DNA from: Zonotrichia leucophrys gambelii
Taxonomy: Eukaryota; Chordata; Aves; Passeriformes; Passerellidae
DNA length: 64,000 nt
Direction: 5' to 3'
Assembly (NCBI RefSeq): GCF_028769735.1
Contig: NC_088172.1
Location: forward strand, 93,820,951-93,884,950
The notes under the pieces: generated by a model
The model's input: the letters and a program-made list of their open reading frames with translations, nothing else
Told to the model about the DNA's origin: nothing
Databases searched by the model: none
Made by a program: the position numbers and the translations under genes
Shown: piece after piece, positions 24,901 through 37,800 of the stretch
How the letters are laid out: each line of letters starts with the position of its first letter
How positions within the stretch are numbered: the first letter of the stretch is position 1

Positions 24901-27900
24901 AGCCTTCACCCTTCATAGTCCAGCTCTTCAAGTTTCTTTTCAGGTTCTACTTTAAAAATGTTTTGTTGTCCTTCTAAACAGAATAACAAGTCAGTTATTT
25001 TTAGTCAAATCCCATAGAATCTGGCATGTTAAGTTTGATTTTTCCCCTCCTTCAAGGTACTGGAACATGTCTATAGCTAAGCCAACACTGGTTTTACCAG
25101 AATAATAAACCTTGTCCCTATGAACAGTAGAATCTGAACTTTGACTTGAAATTCCCCTTGGATTTTGAGGGAGTTCAAATAAAATAGGCAGTTCTATTCT
25201 GAGTGCAATTGAAGGATAGGTTGTCATAGCAACTAAATTATGTCAATAATCCATTCTAATATAAAAAGAAACATCTAAGTTCAAAAAGCGTGGGATATGG
25301 TTATTCATTTACCTAGCTGTAATAAAAGTTGAGAAACTGTCACTTCCATTCCTATTTATCTCAGAATCATAAGGGCCCTTTGAGAAACCATGTACTCCAA
25401 CCTCCTCCTCAAGTCAGGGCAACTTCAAAGTTTGGTGGTGCTTTTGGTGCACAGCCACCTGGCAGTGGAGGCACAGGGAAGGGAGAGAAAAGAGATGAAA
25501 TACAACAAAAAGATGAAATGCTTCATGCTAGCCTCTGAAAATTTAAGCTTAGAAGGAACCGTGTCTGCTTTTCAACTCAAGAGCTGGGTTGAAATTTGTG
25601 GGATTTTTAGTGACACTATGTAGATTCCTTCCTAAGCCTCTAGAGTCCCTTTTGGGGCAGAAATTACTGATTCAAAAACTTCACTTTCCAAAGGCTTCTT
25701 GTTTTGAAACACCCCATGCTCTGTCTTGATTAGCTGCCTAAGTCCAGGGTAGCAGAAATGATCATGTACATGACAATTTCATTCCCTCTGGCTTCCCTTT
25801 TTGCCCTGCCTACTGCTCAGTCATTTGTTTGCAAATAAATGTGCAGACAACTCCATTTCAGCAGAAAGGAGTCTGTTAAATTGGTATATTTTGCGTGTAT
25901 GAAGTACATTATGTGAGAAAACAAGTATTTGAGATGTGTTTGTTTTGCAGTTGAACCAGACACCAACTATCACAAACAACATTGCATGACAACATTATAT
26001 ATTTATAAAAAATTTCGTGTGAGTTGTAAAGTAAATTCATTTCACTGTGTATGATCAGAAAGATTTTTTTTTATTATTCCTTATGTTCATATAAATATTT
26101 TCTTGTTACTTTTCTCTAGGTGGAGAATCATGAATTTCTCGTTAAGGCTTCTTTTGATCCTAATTTAACAGAATTAAGAGAGAAGATGAATGAACTGGAA
26201 GAAAAAATGCAGTCCTTACTAAAGACTGCAGCCAAAGAACTAGGTAGGGTTGGGAACTGCCTTTCATTCATGTCTCTTTTGTGAAATGTTTTGCAATCAG
26301 GTGATGAAAACTGGTGTAAAGAAGTTAAAGGGTTAAAAGATGTTTGCATTATTATATGATTGAGTTGGGCTGACATGGGTTGTTGCAGTACAAGCTGTTG
26401 AAAACAGGGATTTTTTGGCTTATAACTTTGCCTTAATTTTTTTTAAACAACATTCCAAATTATTTCAGAAATGATCATATGTGTTACAGAATCTATTTTG
26501 TACAACTGTAACTCATCAAACTCTTGGTTAAGTCTAGTTCTGTTTTACATTCTTTGAGGACCTGCACTTTTTTCCCCCCTTCTGTGCATTATCCTGAGTG
26601 TCCATTCAGCTTTCTTTTGATGTTCCTTGCAAAATGTAACTCATAAGCAAATGAGACATTTAAAGTGTTGATTATCCTATGCAGAAAATTCCATGTGCAG
26701 CTGATGAATTGGGCATTGAAATATCAACTTTAAGAAAAAGAAAAAGCCACCAACTTTTAATGGAAATATGGCAAGGAAAATTGACAACACTATACTTACT
26801 TTGGGTTACACATTTAAGAGCTTGCATTTTTTTGCAGTTTGAGAGCATTATTGAAGTAAGAGCAGAGAACGGATCCATATATATATTTGTGTTTGGTCTG
26901 GGTATTTCTCACAGCTGTACAGAACCAAAACAGGTCCTCTCAATTAGGTCATGTAAGAGGCTAAATCATGGGAACTGAGGGCTAGTGAGCAGGAATGGCA
27001 CAGGCTGCAGGATTTGTGATATACAGCTGATTTATTTTTCTTGTTTTCATCTGAAAGGTTTGGAAGCTGGCAAAAGTATCAAGCTGGAGACAAATTCACA
27101 GTTTGGGCATCACTTTAGGGTAACTTGTAAGGAGGAAAAAGCTCTTCGTAACAATTCAAAATATGGAATCATTGATACACAGAAGAATGGTGTGAAATTT
27201 ACTAACAGGTATGAGATGATATTGGTGGTTTTTTAAGCCTGTTCTGAAAGTAATAGAATTGCTCCTTTATAGTTATGCTGATAAACTGGGTTCCCTGCAA
27301 ACTGTCACCTTTTTAATTGGCTCACTGATTGAAATATTGAGCAGGACTGGCATAGAGTTTATGTTAAAAGCTGCATTCCCCATTTATGTTGCCAAATGTT
27401 ATCTATTTTTAGTCCTTTGACTTGGGCTAATTTCTCTGTTTTAGCTGCAGCAAGTATCATAATTGCTTCTACTGTGAGTGTTTATACAGACACAAGCTGC
27501 ACTAGGGAATTTATGTTTATCACTGAATGTGACATGCAGAATTTTGTTGCTGATTACTTTTTTTCCCCCTTTGTTCCAAATCCTCTCTAATTTCTTTTAG
27601 TCCTGTGTATTGAACTTCAATTCTGTGTCACTTTTAATTGAGCTGTAAAAAAAATTTAAATCTTCAGGCTAATTGCATTGAGGCTGTTTCAGTGTGTCCT
27701 TGTCTGGACAGCAGTTCTGACACAGATCAGCTGAAAAGTCTCTATTTTTTTGTTGAGTTTTAGCTCTTTTAGAGTGTTTTAGCAGGAGCAGGGGCTGCAT
27801 CAGATGTTTCTCTGTTCTTCAGTGTTTTTATACAGAGGAAACAAAGTAGAAAGTTGCATGTGCAGAATTGGGTAATAATTTAGGTTGAAGGCTACTTCTT

Positions 27901-30900
27901 ATCCCTCACTCAAAGCTGATGCACTTTGGAAATTCGATCCTATCTCAAGCTTAGATGGGGTAGCCCAAGGCTTTGCCTGAGTGCCCATCCTCTAAGTATC
28001 CTTCACAGCTTTGTGGCACAAGTTCCAGTGCTGAACTACTGTTTATGAAAGCTCTCCTGATCAGATCTAAGGAGAATTTTCCTCGCAGAAACTTGGGATC
28101 TTAGGATCTCATTCGTTTGCTCTGCACCTCCAAGGAGAGTCTGTTGCCTCTTCCCTCCAGGCTGACCCCAGATCCTCGGCCTGGGCAGGAATCTCTCTCA
28201 GCCTGGTCGTTACATGCCACGTGCTCCAGCTCTGTACCTGTGTGGTGAGCATCTGCTCCAGGTTCAGTGTTGGGAAGACAAAACCCAAAATTAGAGATGC
28301 CATCTCAGGAGTGCTGGGTAGAGGGGAAGAATGACTTCTTTCAGCATTCTGGGTCCACTCTGGCTAGAGCAGCCAGCATGGCCTTGGCCTTCTCTGCCTC
28401 AGGGCCACACTGCTGACTTGTGTTCAGCTGCTTGATGGTGTAGGGACTGTTTCTGTTAATCACTCACTTCCATAGTTATAAATCCTTATCTTTGAAAAGG
28501 AGGACAAACATATTGGTTCACACCACCCAGTGTGCTGGTGTCAGGACCCAGGAGATCCCTCTGGCTGTCCTGAGCAGCCAAGGCCCTGCCAGGGGGCTCA
28601 GAGACCCTGGCGTAGAGCCCAGAATTCCTGTGGTTTTGATTATGACCTGTGGAGGAAATTACCAACCTTAGATTAATATCTGCAAGCCATGAGAAATTAA
28701 GTAGAATGATAGCTAATTTATCACAGGGTGAAAAAGTAGATTTTGGGGTTTTCAGAATGGGAATTCAGCAGGGCAAGATGGAGGGAACTGGGCATGTCCA
28801 GCCTTTCTCCTTCTTCTTCTTGGCCTCCATCTTCTGCTGTGATGTTGGCACATACAGATTGGTTTAGAGTAGAGGCTCACTGTCTAACATAGGTGATAGA
28901 TATTGGAAAGTAAACATTGTATATGTAGTTTTCAGTATAAAGACATAACACCGCCCTGGGGCAGGCAGAGTGCCTCAGACTGTCTTGCTGAGCAGACCTC
29001 AGCAGGTCAGGAGAAAGAATTTTTATAGATAAGATACAATAAACAACCTTGAGACTGAAAAATGAAGAGCCCTGACTCCTTCTTTGAGTGCTGGGCTGGG
29101 AAAAGAGACTTTGGAACTCTTCTTGGGGTCACTCAGAGCAGCTAGAGACCTCGACATGCTGGTGTATTTCACACCAATTTACTTACATGAACAAAGTGTA
29201 AACCTTAATTGCATTTTGTTTTAACATTTACTCAGAGGATATTTTTTAAAAACATCCATGAGATGAAAAACAGCTTTTTTCTGCTTCCAAATGTGTTGTG
29301 AATCTAAATGCATGATGAAGTTAGGCTTTTCTGTAACTGAGAAGATGTACTTAGAACCTGTACTTTGTCATCTGTTACTTTCCCTTAGTGAGGCAGCCCG
29401 TGCATCACTAATAAAAAAGAATTCTCTGTACTTAGTTAAGTTATAGTTGATTCTGTAGGTGGTACTTGAAGCACAAGACTGACTTCTGCCTGTAGTGTGG
29501 GCACACTACTTGGGTGTGTTTCTTATTCAGTCTTGCAGACTCCTGTTCTTTGTTTAGGAGACAAGCTTGAGAAGAATAAAAACTTGTTTAAACTCTTGTC
29601 TTTATTTCAGCTTACCTTAGTTGGAAGATCAGAACCTGTTCATAGTGACAGTAATTAATTTAGGTTTTTACTAAATGAAAGAAGTCAATGCCTTCAGATC
29701 TGATAAGCCTGTTGTAGGACTCCGGGCTAATTACACAGTTGCTTAGCAGCAAAATGTAGCAAAATAGCCAGAAATTCACTTTGAAGAGCTAGTCCTTATC
29801 ACACAGCAGCTCTATAACAAACACAGATGATGTCATGTGTTGATGCTAGAATTTCTGGTTTGGCCCTTGTGGATGATCTTAAACTTGGAATTAATGTTGA
29901 GGCTGCCTTGGTGTGGATGAATTGTAGGTCAGTTGCTTTGTGATCTTTGTGCTGAACCTTGCTGTTAAAACAGTTGGGGACATTTGGTATAAACTCAGAT
30001 GAGGAGGCCAAAAGTTTGGCACTGTAGGTGAAGGCAGAACATCACAGCTTCTAAATACTCTTGTTTTGTTCACAGCAAACTGAGTGCCATCAATGATGAA
30101 TATATAAAGAACAGGGAAGAGTATGAAGAGGCTCAGGATGCAATTGTTAAGGAAATCATTAACATTGCTTCAGGTGAATATGGCACTGTTGATGTGTGTC
30201 AGTCTGGAGTGCTGGGAGGGAGGACTTGCTGTTTATTTGAGGTTTCTCTTTTACAGAGACAAACTGTAATGCTGCCCAAAGAATTGGTGTCAAAAGTGAG
30301 ATGTGAGCTCACTTTTGACACCAGTTGAAGAGAGGTGCATTTGAGATTTTTCTTTTCTGGGGAATCTTAGTGGAGAATTGTCACACTGACATTTTCTGAA
30401 AAATCCCTTTTCCCAGGATTTTTTGAAATATGAATTGTTTTCTGTCACCAGACCCTTTCCTGGCTTTGCTGCAGATGTGCAGTGATGAGGTGTGTGCAAA
30501 TGCTAATCCTGTAATAGGAACAAAAATAAGGCCATAAGGGTCGCATCTATCCTCCACCCACCTCCCTGACTCTGGGCATCTTCACCCAGACAGCAGAAGA
30601 GGTGAAGGACAACAGAGAACTGAAGGAGTGGGACCTGAGGTCTAAGAACATTGATAAGGAGTATATGATCAAGTTAGTCACTGCTTATACGGCAATAAAA
30701 ATGACTGGTTTCCTAAGTTATTTCCATGTATTTTGCTCCAAGATTGCCTACTTACAAAGCATTCTGTACTGTCCTTCAAAAAAAGCAGAAGAGACACTGG
30801 GGAATTTGGGCTTTAGGCTCCAGTCCCTCATCCCTTTCAGAGAAGAAAACACCAAAACTTCAAAAGCCAAACACCAGAACTTCAAAAGCTGGTACTGGTG

Positions 30901-33900
30901 ATGCTGGGCCATCTAGCCTGGTGTCACAGGCTCTGTATCTGACAGACCTCTCCCTCCCATCATTCACACAAACACAGATGGCTGCTGTGTCTGAAGTGTC
31001 TGTGCTGTGTCTGAAGTGTCTTTGCTTGCATGAGCTTCAGAGTGCCATGTATTGTTCATGAAGGAAACTTAGTGCATTTCCAGATGAGGAAAATAATCAA
31101 CATGGCGTTGTTACCGGGCTCACAAGGGTTCCTCAGGGGTGAAGAGAGAGAGATGAGAATCTTGACTCCATGATCAGAAGGCTGGATTTATTATTTTATG
31201 ATATATAATACATTAATACTATATTAATAGGAATAGAGAGAAAAGTTCAGAAGCTACTAAGCTAAGAATAGCATAGGAAGGAATAAACAAGGGAGCTCTC
31301 TGTGAATCTGTCCCAGAGAGCTTGGTCCCTGATTGGCCCTTAATTGTAAACACGGAACATGGGCAAATCACAGGTGCACCTGTTGCATTCCACAGCAGCA
31401 GATAACCAGTGTTTACATTCTCTTTCTGGGGCCTCAGCCTCCCAGAAGAGGGAAAAATCCTAAAGAAAGGATTTTTATGAAAGATATCTGTGACATGGCC
31501 TCACCTTCTCCTTTCCTTAGTCTGAAGAAGTGTCCTTGGTATTCAAGGCATGGGAGCTTCAGGATTGCATCCTAGGCTCTCCCAGGGGGTGACTTTCCTC
31601 TTGAAGATAATTGTTACTGCCAATGAATTAACTTGCTGGACTCAGCGTAGGCTTCAAGGTACCTTCTCAGCAGAGCAAAAGAACAGCTGACGGCCCTGAC
31701 CTCCCATCCCCTGTGTGCACACAGGCTATGCAGAGCCCATGCAGACCATGAACGACGTGATAGCGCAGCTGGATGCCATTGTCAGCTTTGCCCACGTGTC
31801 CAACGGGGCCCCGGTGCCGTACGTGAGGCCCGTGGTGCTGGAGAAGGGCCGGGGCAGGATGGTGCTGAGGGGGGCCCGGCACCCCTGCATCGAGGCGCAG
31901 GACGACGTGGCCTTCATCCCCAACGACATCACCTTCGAGAAGGGCAAGCAGATGTTCCACATCATTACTGGTAAACGTTGCCCTGCTCTTCTTTGTTTGT
32001 TGTGTACTTTGTGAATGTCTTGGGTGTTTCCAATAATGATGTCTTTTTAAAGGGAAAAAAACAAACCAGCAGCAGGCAAAACAAATTGGCAAGCTAATAA
32101 ATTTCTGTCAAAATGATTTCTCTCATCAAGGGCAAACAGCTACTGAGTTATCATCTTTCTGCATGGGGAATAAGATTTAGCTCTGGAAAAGAAGCTAAAT
32201 TTGTAAATTAGTATTTGTAAGCTATTTTTTATTGCTAGTTTTGATCATATTTTTTTTTAAATGTCCACAATGTTCATGTTACCTTTGACTGTGGATATTC
32301 TACATATTTCTGTACATACAGGCATATTTCTCATCATCCAAACTAACAGTAATGAAATTGGTTATTGTTTTTTTAGTTGTAGTGTACCGTTTGGAGAAGG
32401 TGATCACTAATTTACAAGGAGTCATTTGTGAAGGAAAGAGAGGCTGCTGGACAGTAGAAAATAAGAAATTAGTCCTTCCCTAAAGTAAGACCTTAGCGAA
32501 TGTAACTGCTCAAGCCAGGCAGCTTCAGGAGCTGGAAAGCCTGACCCTGCTAAAGTGATTTGGAAAATTCCACTAGGCATCAGTTGTACTTTGTTAGTGT
32601 TTTCTTTGTGAAGCATTAAAGTTGATTTTCAATGCGACACGTTTCAATGACTGTACCATTTTTTACCCTTTTCTCTGGTGTAATTAAGATAATTTTACTA
32701 CACACTAAAACATTTTTAGTGTTTATAGATTTAATTGAATCTTAATTTCCATCCAGATGTCCTTAACATACGTTCTGAGTGGCAAAGATCTGAAATTAGA
32801 GAATAATTAATGAGCACTTCTAACATAATCAAAAAGAAAAATCAAAAATCTGAATTAATGCATGGTAACATGCTTCTTTTTCTGGTTAGCAAAAGTGTAA
32901 AATTGGTTTTAATTACCGGTTTTCTGGATAATACTTTTTATTTCATTTGTATTTCAGTTACAATTAACTGCTTAATATCTGAGTTTGCTGATTCTGAGTG
33001 ACCCATTAGCTTGTACCCAGTCTGTAACTAAGCTGTTTCATTTTTACAGAGAAAAGTTAATAGTTGTTTGAGGTGAAAACAAATTATTACAATTCTTAAG
33101 CAGAAATAAATACTGATAATTTTTTAATTTAAAGCTTATTAGTTTTAGGTATGAATACATGTTTTAGATGACTGCTTATACTTTTGAAAAGTCCCAAAAC
33201 TAATGAAGGCCCCTGATTTTCTGTGTTCACCTTTCTTTTGAAAAAGGAGCATTCAGTAAGACAAACAATTGAGCCTTGTTAGCCCTGGAGCCACTTGTTG
33301 CACCTGTCAGACAAGTTTGCTGCTCTTTTCTGGCAAGAGAGTAATAAATTGAAACACTCTTTGTTCTAATTTAGAGCTGATTCTCCTTTAAAAAAATTGT
33401 TGAATTGTAAAAAGATGATGCTTTTTCAATTAATTTTTGGAAAATTTTTCCTTTAGGCCCTAACATGGGGGGGAAATCAACATACATCCGACAGACAGGG
33501 GTGATTGTTCTCATGGCCCAGATTGGGTGTTTTGTGCCCTGTGAGTCTGCAGAAATCACCATTGTGGATTGTATCCTGGCTCGGGTGGGAGCAGGGGACA
33601 GCCAGCTCAAAGGAGTGTCCACTTTCATGGCTGAGATGCTGGAAACTGCCTCAATCCTCAGGCAAGTGCTGTGCTTTTGTTTGATTGTCTTGGTGGGGGT
33701 TGATGGGAAAAGAAGTGCTCTGAGAGGGGTGCATTTGAGATTTTTCTTTTCTGGGGAGTCTTAGTGGAGAATTATCACATTGACATTTTCTGAAAAACCC
33801 CTTCGCCCAGGATTTTTCCTGGGAAGCTGAGAAGCTTCAGAGAAAAATGAAAACAATAAATATCTCATTTGCTTCTCCTCTGTTTTGCTCATGTGGAATG

Positions 33901-34817
33901 TGTTTGGAGATTTTTTACCCACAGGTGATTGTTTCATTCGTTTTCTGTGAATTATTTTGACTCATTGGCCAATCACTGTCAAGCTGTGTTGAGACTCTGG
34001 AGAGAGTCATGAATTTTCATTATTATCTTTTTAGCCTTCTGTAAGTATCCTTTCTGTATTCTTTAGTATAGTTTACTATAGTATTTTTAATATAATACAG
34101 TATCATAAAATAATAAATTAGCCTTCTGAGAACATGGAGTCAGATTCATCATTCCTGCCTTCATTGAGGGGAATGCACATACAATAGAGAATCTCAAGTT
34201 CTTTTTAGCTGGTGCATAAGTTCTGGAAGTAGCCTTCTGTTTATTCCAGTGGTCCATACAGAGTTGCTACGAAGAGGCCAAAGTCTAAATGGGACCAAGA
34301 ACCTAGTGTGGAATGATCTGTGTGATGCTGTGTCTGCACTATGTTTGTAAATAAGTAGGGTCTTTTGCCTCTTCCATGCTCTGCATCCACAGCAGAACTT
34401 GTCATACTCCAAAATCCAGAGTTCGTGCTGCTCTCGAACATTAACAAATGCTTTTGTGTTTTCAGGACAGCAACTGAAAACTCCCTGATAATCATTGATG
34501 AGCTGGGAAGAGGAACATCCACCTACGATGGCTTTGGCTTGGCCTGGGCTATCTCGGAATACATTGCCAGCAAAATCCGTGGGTTTGCCATGTTTGCCAC
34601 CCACTTCCATGAGCTCACAGCTCTTGCTGACCAAGTGCCAACAGTGAACAACCTGCATGTCACTGCTCTGACCAGCGATGACACACTCACCATGCTGTAT
34701 CGGGTCAAGGAAGGTAAGGCCGGGTCTCAGCTTTGAGAAAAGTCTGAGAGTCCTGAGAGAGAAAAGTCTTAATGTGTGGATTTTCTGGTTTGGGGTTTGG
34801 TTGGGTTTTTTTTGTTT

Positions 34818-34862
<45 letters not shown>

Positions 34863-37800
34863 GTTGGTTGGTTTTTTTGGCCTTATTTTGCTTTTGGAGA
34901 TTTTTTTGGGTTTTTTGAGTTTGTTTTTTGTGGTTTTTTTTTTTTTTGTTAAGGTTGGGATTAAACATGTGAGATAGTGTTTTTTTGTTCAGATTTAGAT
35001 GTTTATTAGTGTTTATTTATACTACAGTTTTATAAGTTGTGGGTTCTGCAGTGCTTTACTAATAAATTAAAAAATGGAGATGTATTTCTCTTTCTAGAAG
35101 ACCTTTAAAGATAAACTGTTAATTTAAGAAATGACACTTAAATTATTTTTATTTTTAACTTAATAATTACTTGTGACCCTCAATGTGAACTTTTTAATCT
35201 AATTATACAACATTACTTAAACTCATGAAGAAGAAGGACTAGCTTCTGCTCTAAAACTTCTGTTTTGTTTTATATATATTACCATATTAAAAATCTTTAA
35301 ACTCCCAAGTTTTTTGCTTTGTGATATTACACATTTCTGTTCAAACTACACACTTATAATCCTAGTTCTATTATTCAATTTTGGAAGCTTTCTCAATGGC
35401 TGCAGGTTAATTGCAGTGTTCTTTTGGGGGTCAGTGCTTGTCAGCACAGAAAGTCAAAAATTCTCAGTAATCAGGGTTCTAGCATTAATGGAAAAAAAAA
35501 TCCCTCCCAAAATTCGTGTCACACTCCAGGCTTGGGGTTTATAATATATATATTTTATATATATATATATTCATTCTTCTCTGTCCATGGACAGTGTGTG
35601 TGACAGGAGCTCTGTGTGAACACAGTAGGTGTGATGTTAATGATTATTTCTTAAACTGTCTGGGCTATTTCTGCCACTCAAGTTGATGCTTTTGAGTTGC
35701 TCCCTTTTTCTTTTTTAAAGAAGAAAGGTTCCAGAAGGTTATTTTCAGTTTCCCTAAAACAGCTATTTTAACCTGCTGATGGAAGAGACTTATATTTCTT
35801 AAACTGTTCTTTTAAAAGGAATGAGTCCACCTTTTATGTGCTGACAGTTTTTAATAATGGCTGTTTCATTGTAATAAGACTTAGTCTTATGTTGCCCAAT
35901 TTATACAGGAGTTTGATGTAGGGAAAATCATGTGGGTAATTTTTAGCAAATGGCATCACAATAAAACAACAAGAAGCCTGTTTTGTTAGTACAATTTCAG
36001 TTAGATGTATTTAATTAAAGTCTTTTAGTGGATCCAGTTATTCCTTTCAGTATTAAATGAAACAATTTTTAATTAGGCATAATTTCATCTATTCCTCCTG
36101 TTTCCCTATATCCCCATCACTTGTTTTTGTTCCCTTCAGTAGGAGCCTGTATTTATTGCTAAATAAAGCAGAGCTGTAACTGTGTCTTGCAAGGTGTGCC
36201 CATTTATGGCATTCTAATTTAGTTGTGAACTCTACAGTGATTTTGGGTTGTTCTCACTAGAGTATTTCAGTCCAGCTGGCAACCTCTGGGCTGAGGTTTT
36301 GATTTAAAATGTGGGCAGAGTGCTCCTTCTCACTCTGTGTACCTCCTAATTTTCCTCTTCTGAGTTGCACAGCAGAGGAATGACTTAGGTAACACTAAAT
36401 GGGTAGAGCAGGGTTACTGTAGAACACTCTGGCTATCCTGGGTCTGATACCTTGCTGGTTTTACTCCTATGACATCACTAACTGCCTACTTCTTACTCAT
36501 TTCTTCTGGTTTAAATCCATTAAATTCCTTAATTTCTTGCCTGTAGATTGCATGTATGACCACTTGTAATTTTCTGTTCCCCTCTGGCTATAATCTTGGA
36601 GTTAGGTTTTGGGTATTTTTCTGTAAAGCTGTGGGAGGCTGCTCTGAGCAAGGGGAATCACAGCAGGAGCAGAAGTAAGGAATGCTCCTAGGGAATGCCC
36701 AGTTTTTGCTTGAATATTACTCCAAATTGCTGTGGCTCTGGTTTCCACTGGAGAGGAGGTGTCTGTGGTTCTTTCCTAGTTTGCTGTTCCCCATCTTCTC
36801 CAGCACACGTTGAGCTCTTTCTACAAAGTGAATGTTCACGCTCAAATTGGTGCTTAAAAGGTGACTTAGTGTGGCATTGGAACTGAATAAAAATAGTCAT
36901 AAAAATAGTCATGAACTGCTGCAAGTGCACGTGGGTACCAAGTGGATTTTGTGCAGCAAGAGATGATGTACAGAATCTGCCAACAAGCCATCTTTAGGTG
37001 TCTCAGTTTGAGCGTGTTGGTTGAGGAGAGAATCAATACACACTGTATCAAAACCTTCTACACCTTCTGGAGCAGCAGCTCCTACAATAAAGCCCCCTGA
37101 TATTCCCAACTCCTTTTGTTTTTGAAACCTGTCTGTATTAATTCAGCCATTCTGGTTGTGATAAGAAATGTAGAAGCCCAGTTTCATATTTTTCTTCAGT
37201 CAATTTTGCCATTTTTAGTCATACACATTTTGTACATGCAGTGTCTTTTCATTCTACCCATTTTCTTGAAAGTGCTATTGAGCATGGAGACACAAAATTT
37301 TTATCTTTCTACTTAAACCTCTGTCAGAGGAGATGCAACACTATGAAATCTTCATCTTTAAACACCTGGTCTCCAATCAGATAAACATCTCTCACCTAAG
37401 TTTCTGCATTTAGTGTTGTGCTCTTTCCCTTTTGGGGTTGTTACATTGCTCCATCAGGGATGTGCATACAGGCAGCTCAGATACAGCTGTGTTGTGAAAC
37501 AAATAACAGGTTTGATGTCGTTTGAAATGTATAACCAGACCTGGAAAACATGATAAGGAACTTCTATACAGTGTTTTCAACCATGGCTTTGTGCTTCAAG
37601 AGTGACAAAATCACCAGAAGAGGAGACTCATGAAGTGCTGTTCTCCAGGCCTCTGCTCAGGATTCTCTGAGCTGAGAAGTGAGTTAGCTCTGGGTCTGGA
37701 CAGGTGTGTTTTTTAAAACAAAATCAAGACGAATTCCTGCTTAAATGGATTCCTTTCCTTTAAGAAACCTGAGAGATCACAGGGTTAATAAAACAGAAAA

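Larger units (their letters stand above)
27209..30075 (+). other. MSH2: MSH2 intron 10
   Basis: 2867 bp, GT-AG. It holds an old CR1 fragment on the minus strand (about 27995-28450) and a 618-bp solo LTR (28539-29156). The rest is unremarkable. Confidence 0.8.
30174..31724 (+). other. MSH2: MSH2 intron 11
   Basis: 1551 bp, GT-AG. It holds a perfect hairpin (30286-30322), a truncated copy of the flank and LTR edge of the intron 13 LTR (30330-30425), a 20-bp tandem duplication (30984-31023) and a solo LTR (31109-31495). Confidence 0.85.
33662..34465 (+). other. MSH2: MSH2 intron 13 (GC-AG), half LTR
   Basis: 804 bp with a GC donor and a ttttcag acceptor. A 414-bp solo LTR takes up about half of it, leaving about 110 bp before and 280 bp after. 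Confidence 0.85.

Noticed and set aside
30602..30901. Charged open frame in intron 11 ([24 protein letters not shown] start)
   Set aside because: It looks partly coding but matches nothing I know, lies inside an MSH2 intron next to repeats, and has no splice context. It may be a retroelement remnant, but not enough to annotate.
31667..32092. 141-codon minus-strand frame over exon 12
   Set aside because: It results from the GC-rich composition of exon 12 on the opposite strand.
34194..34658. 154-codon minus-strand frame across intron 13 and exon 14
   Set aside because: It is the shadow of the Walker B exon; the + strand codes for conserved MSH2.
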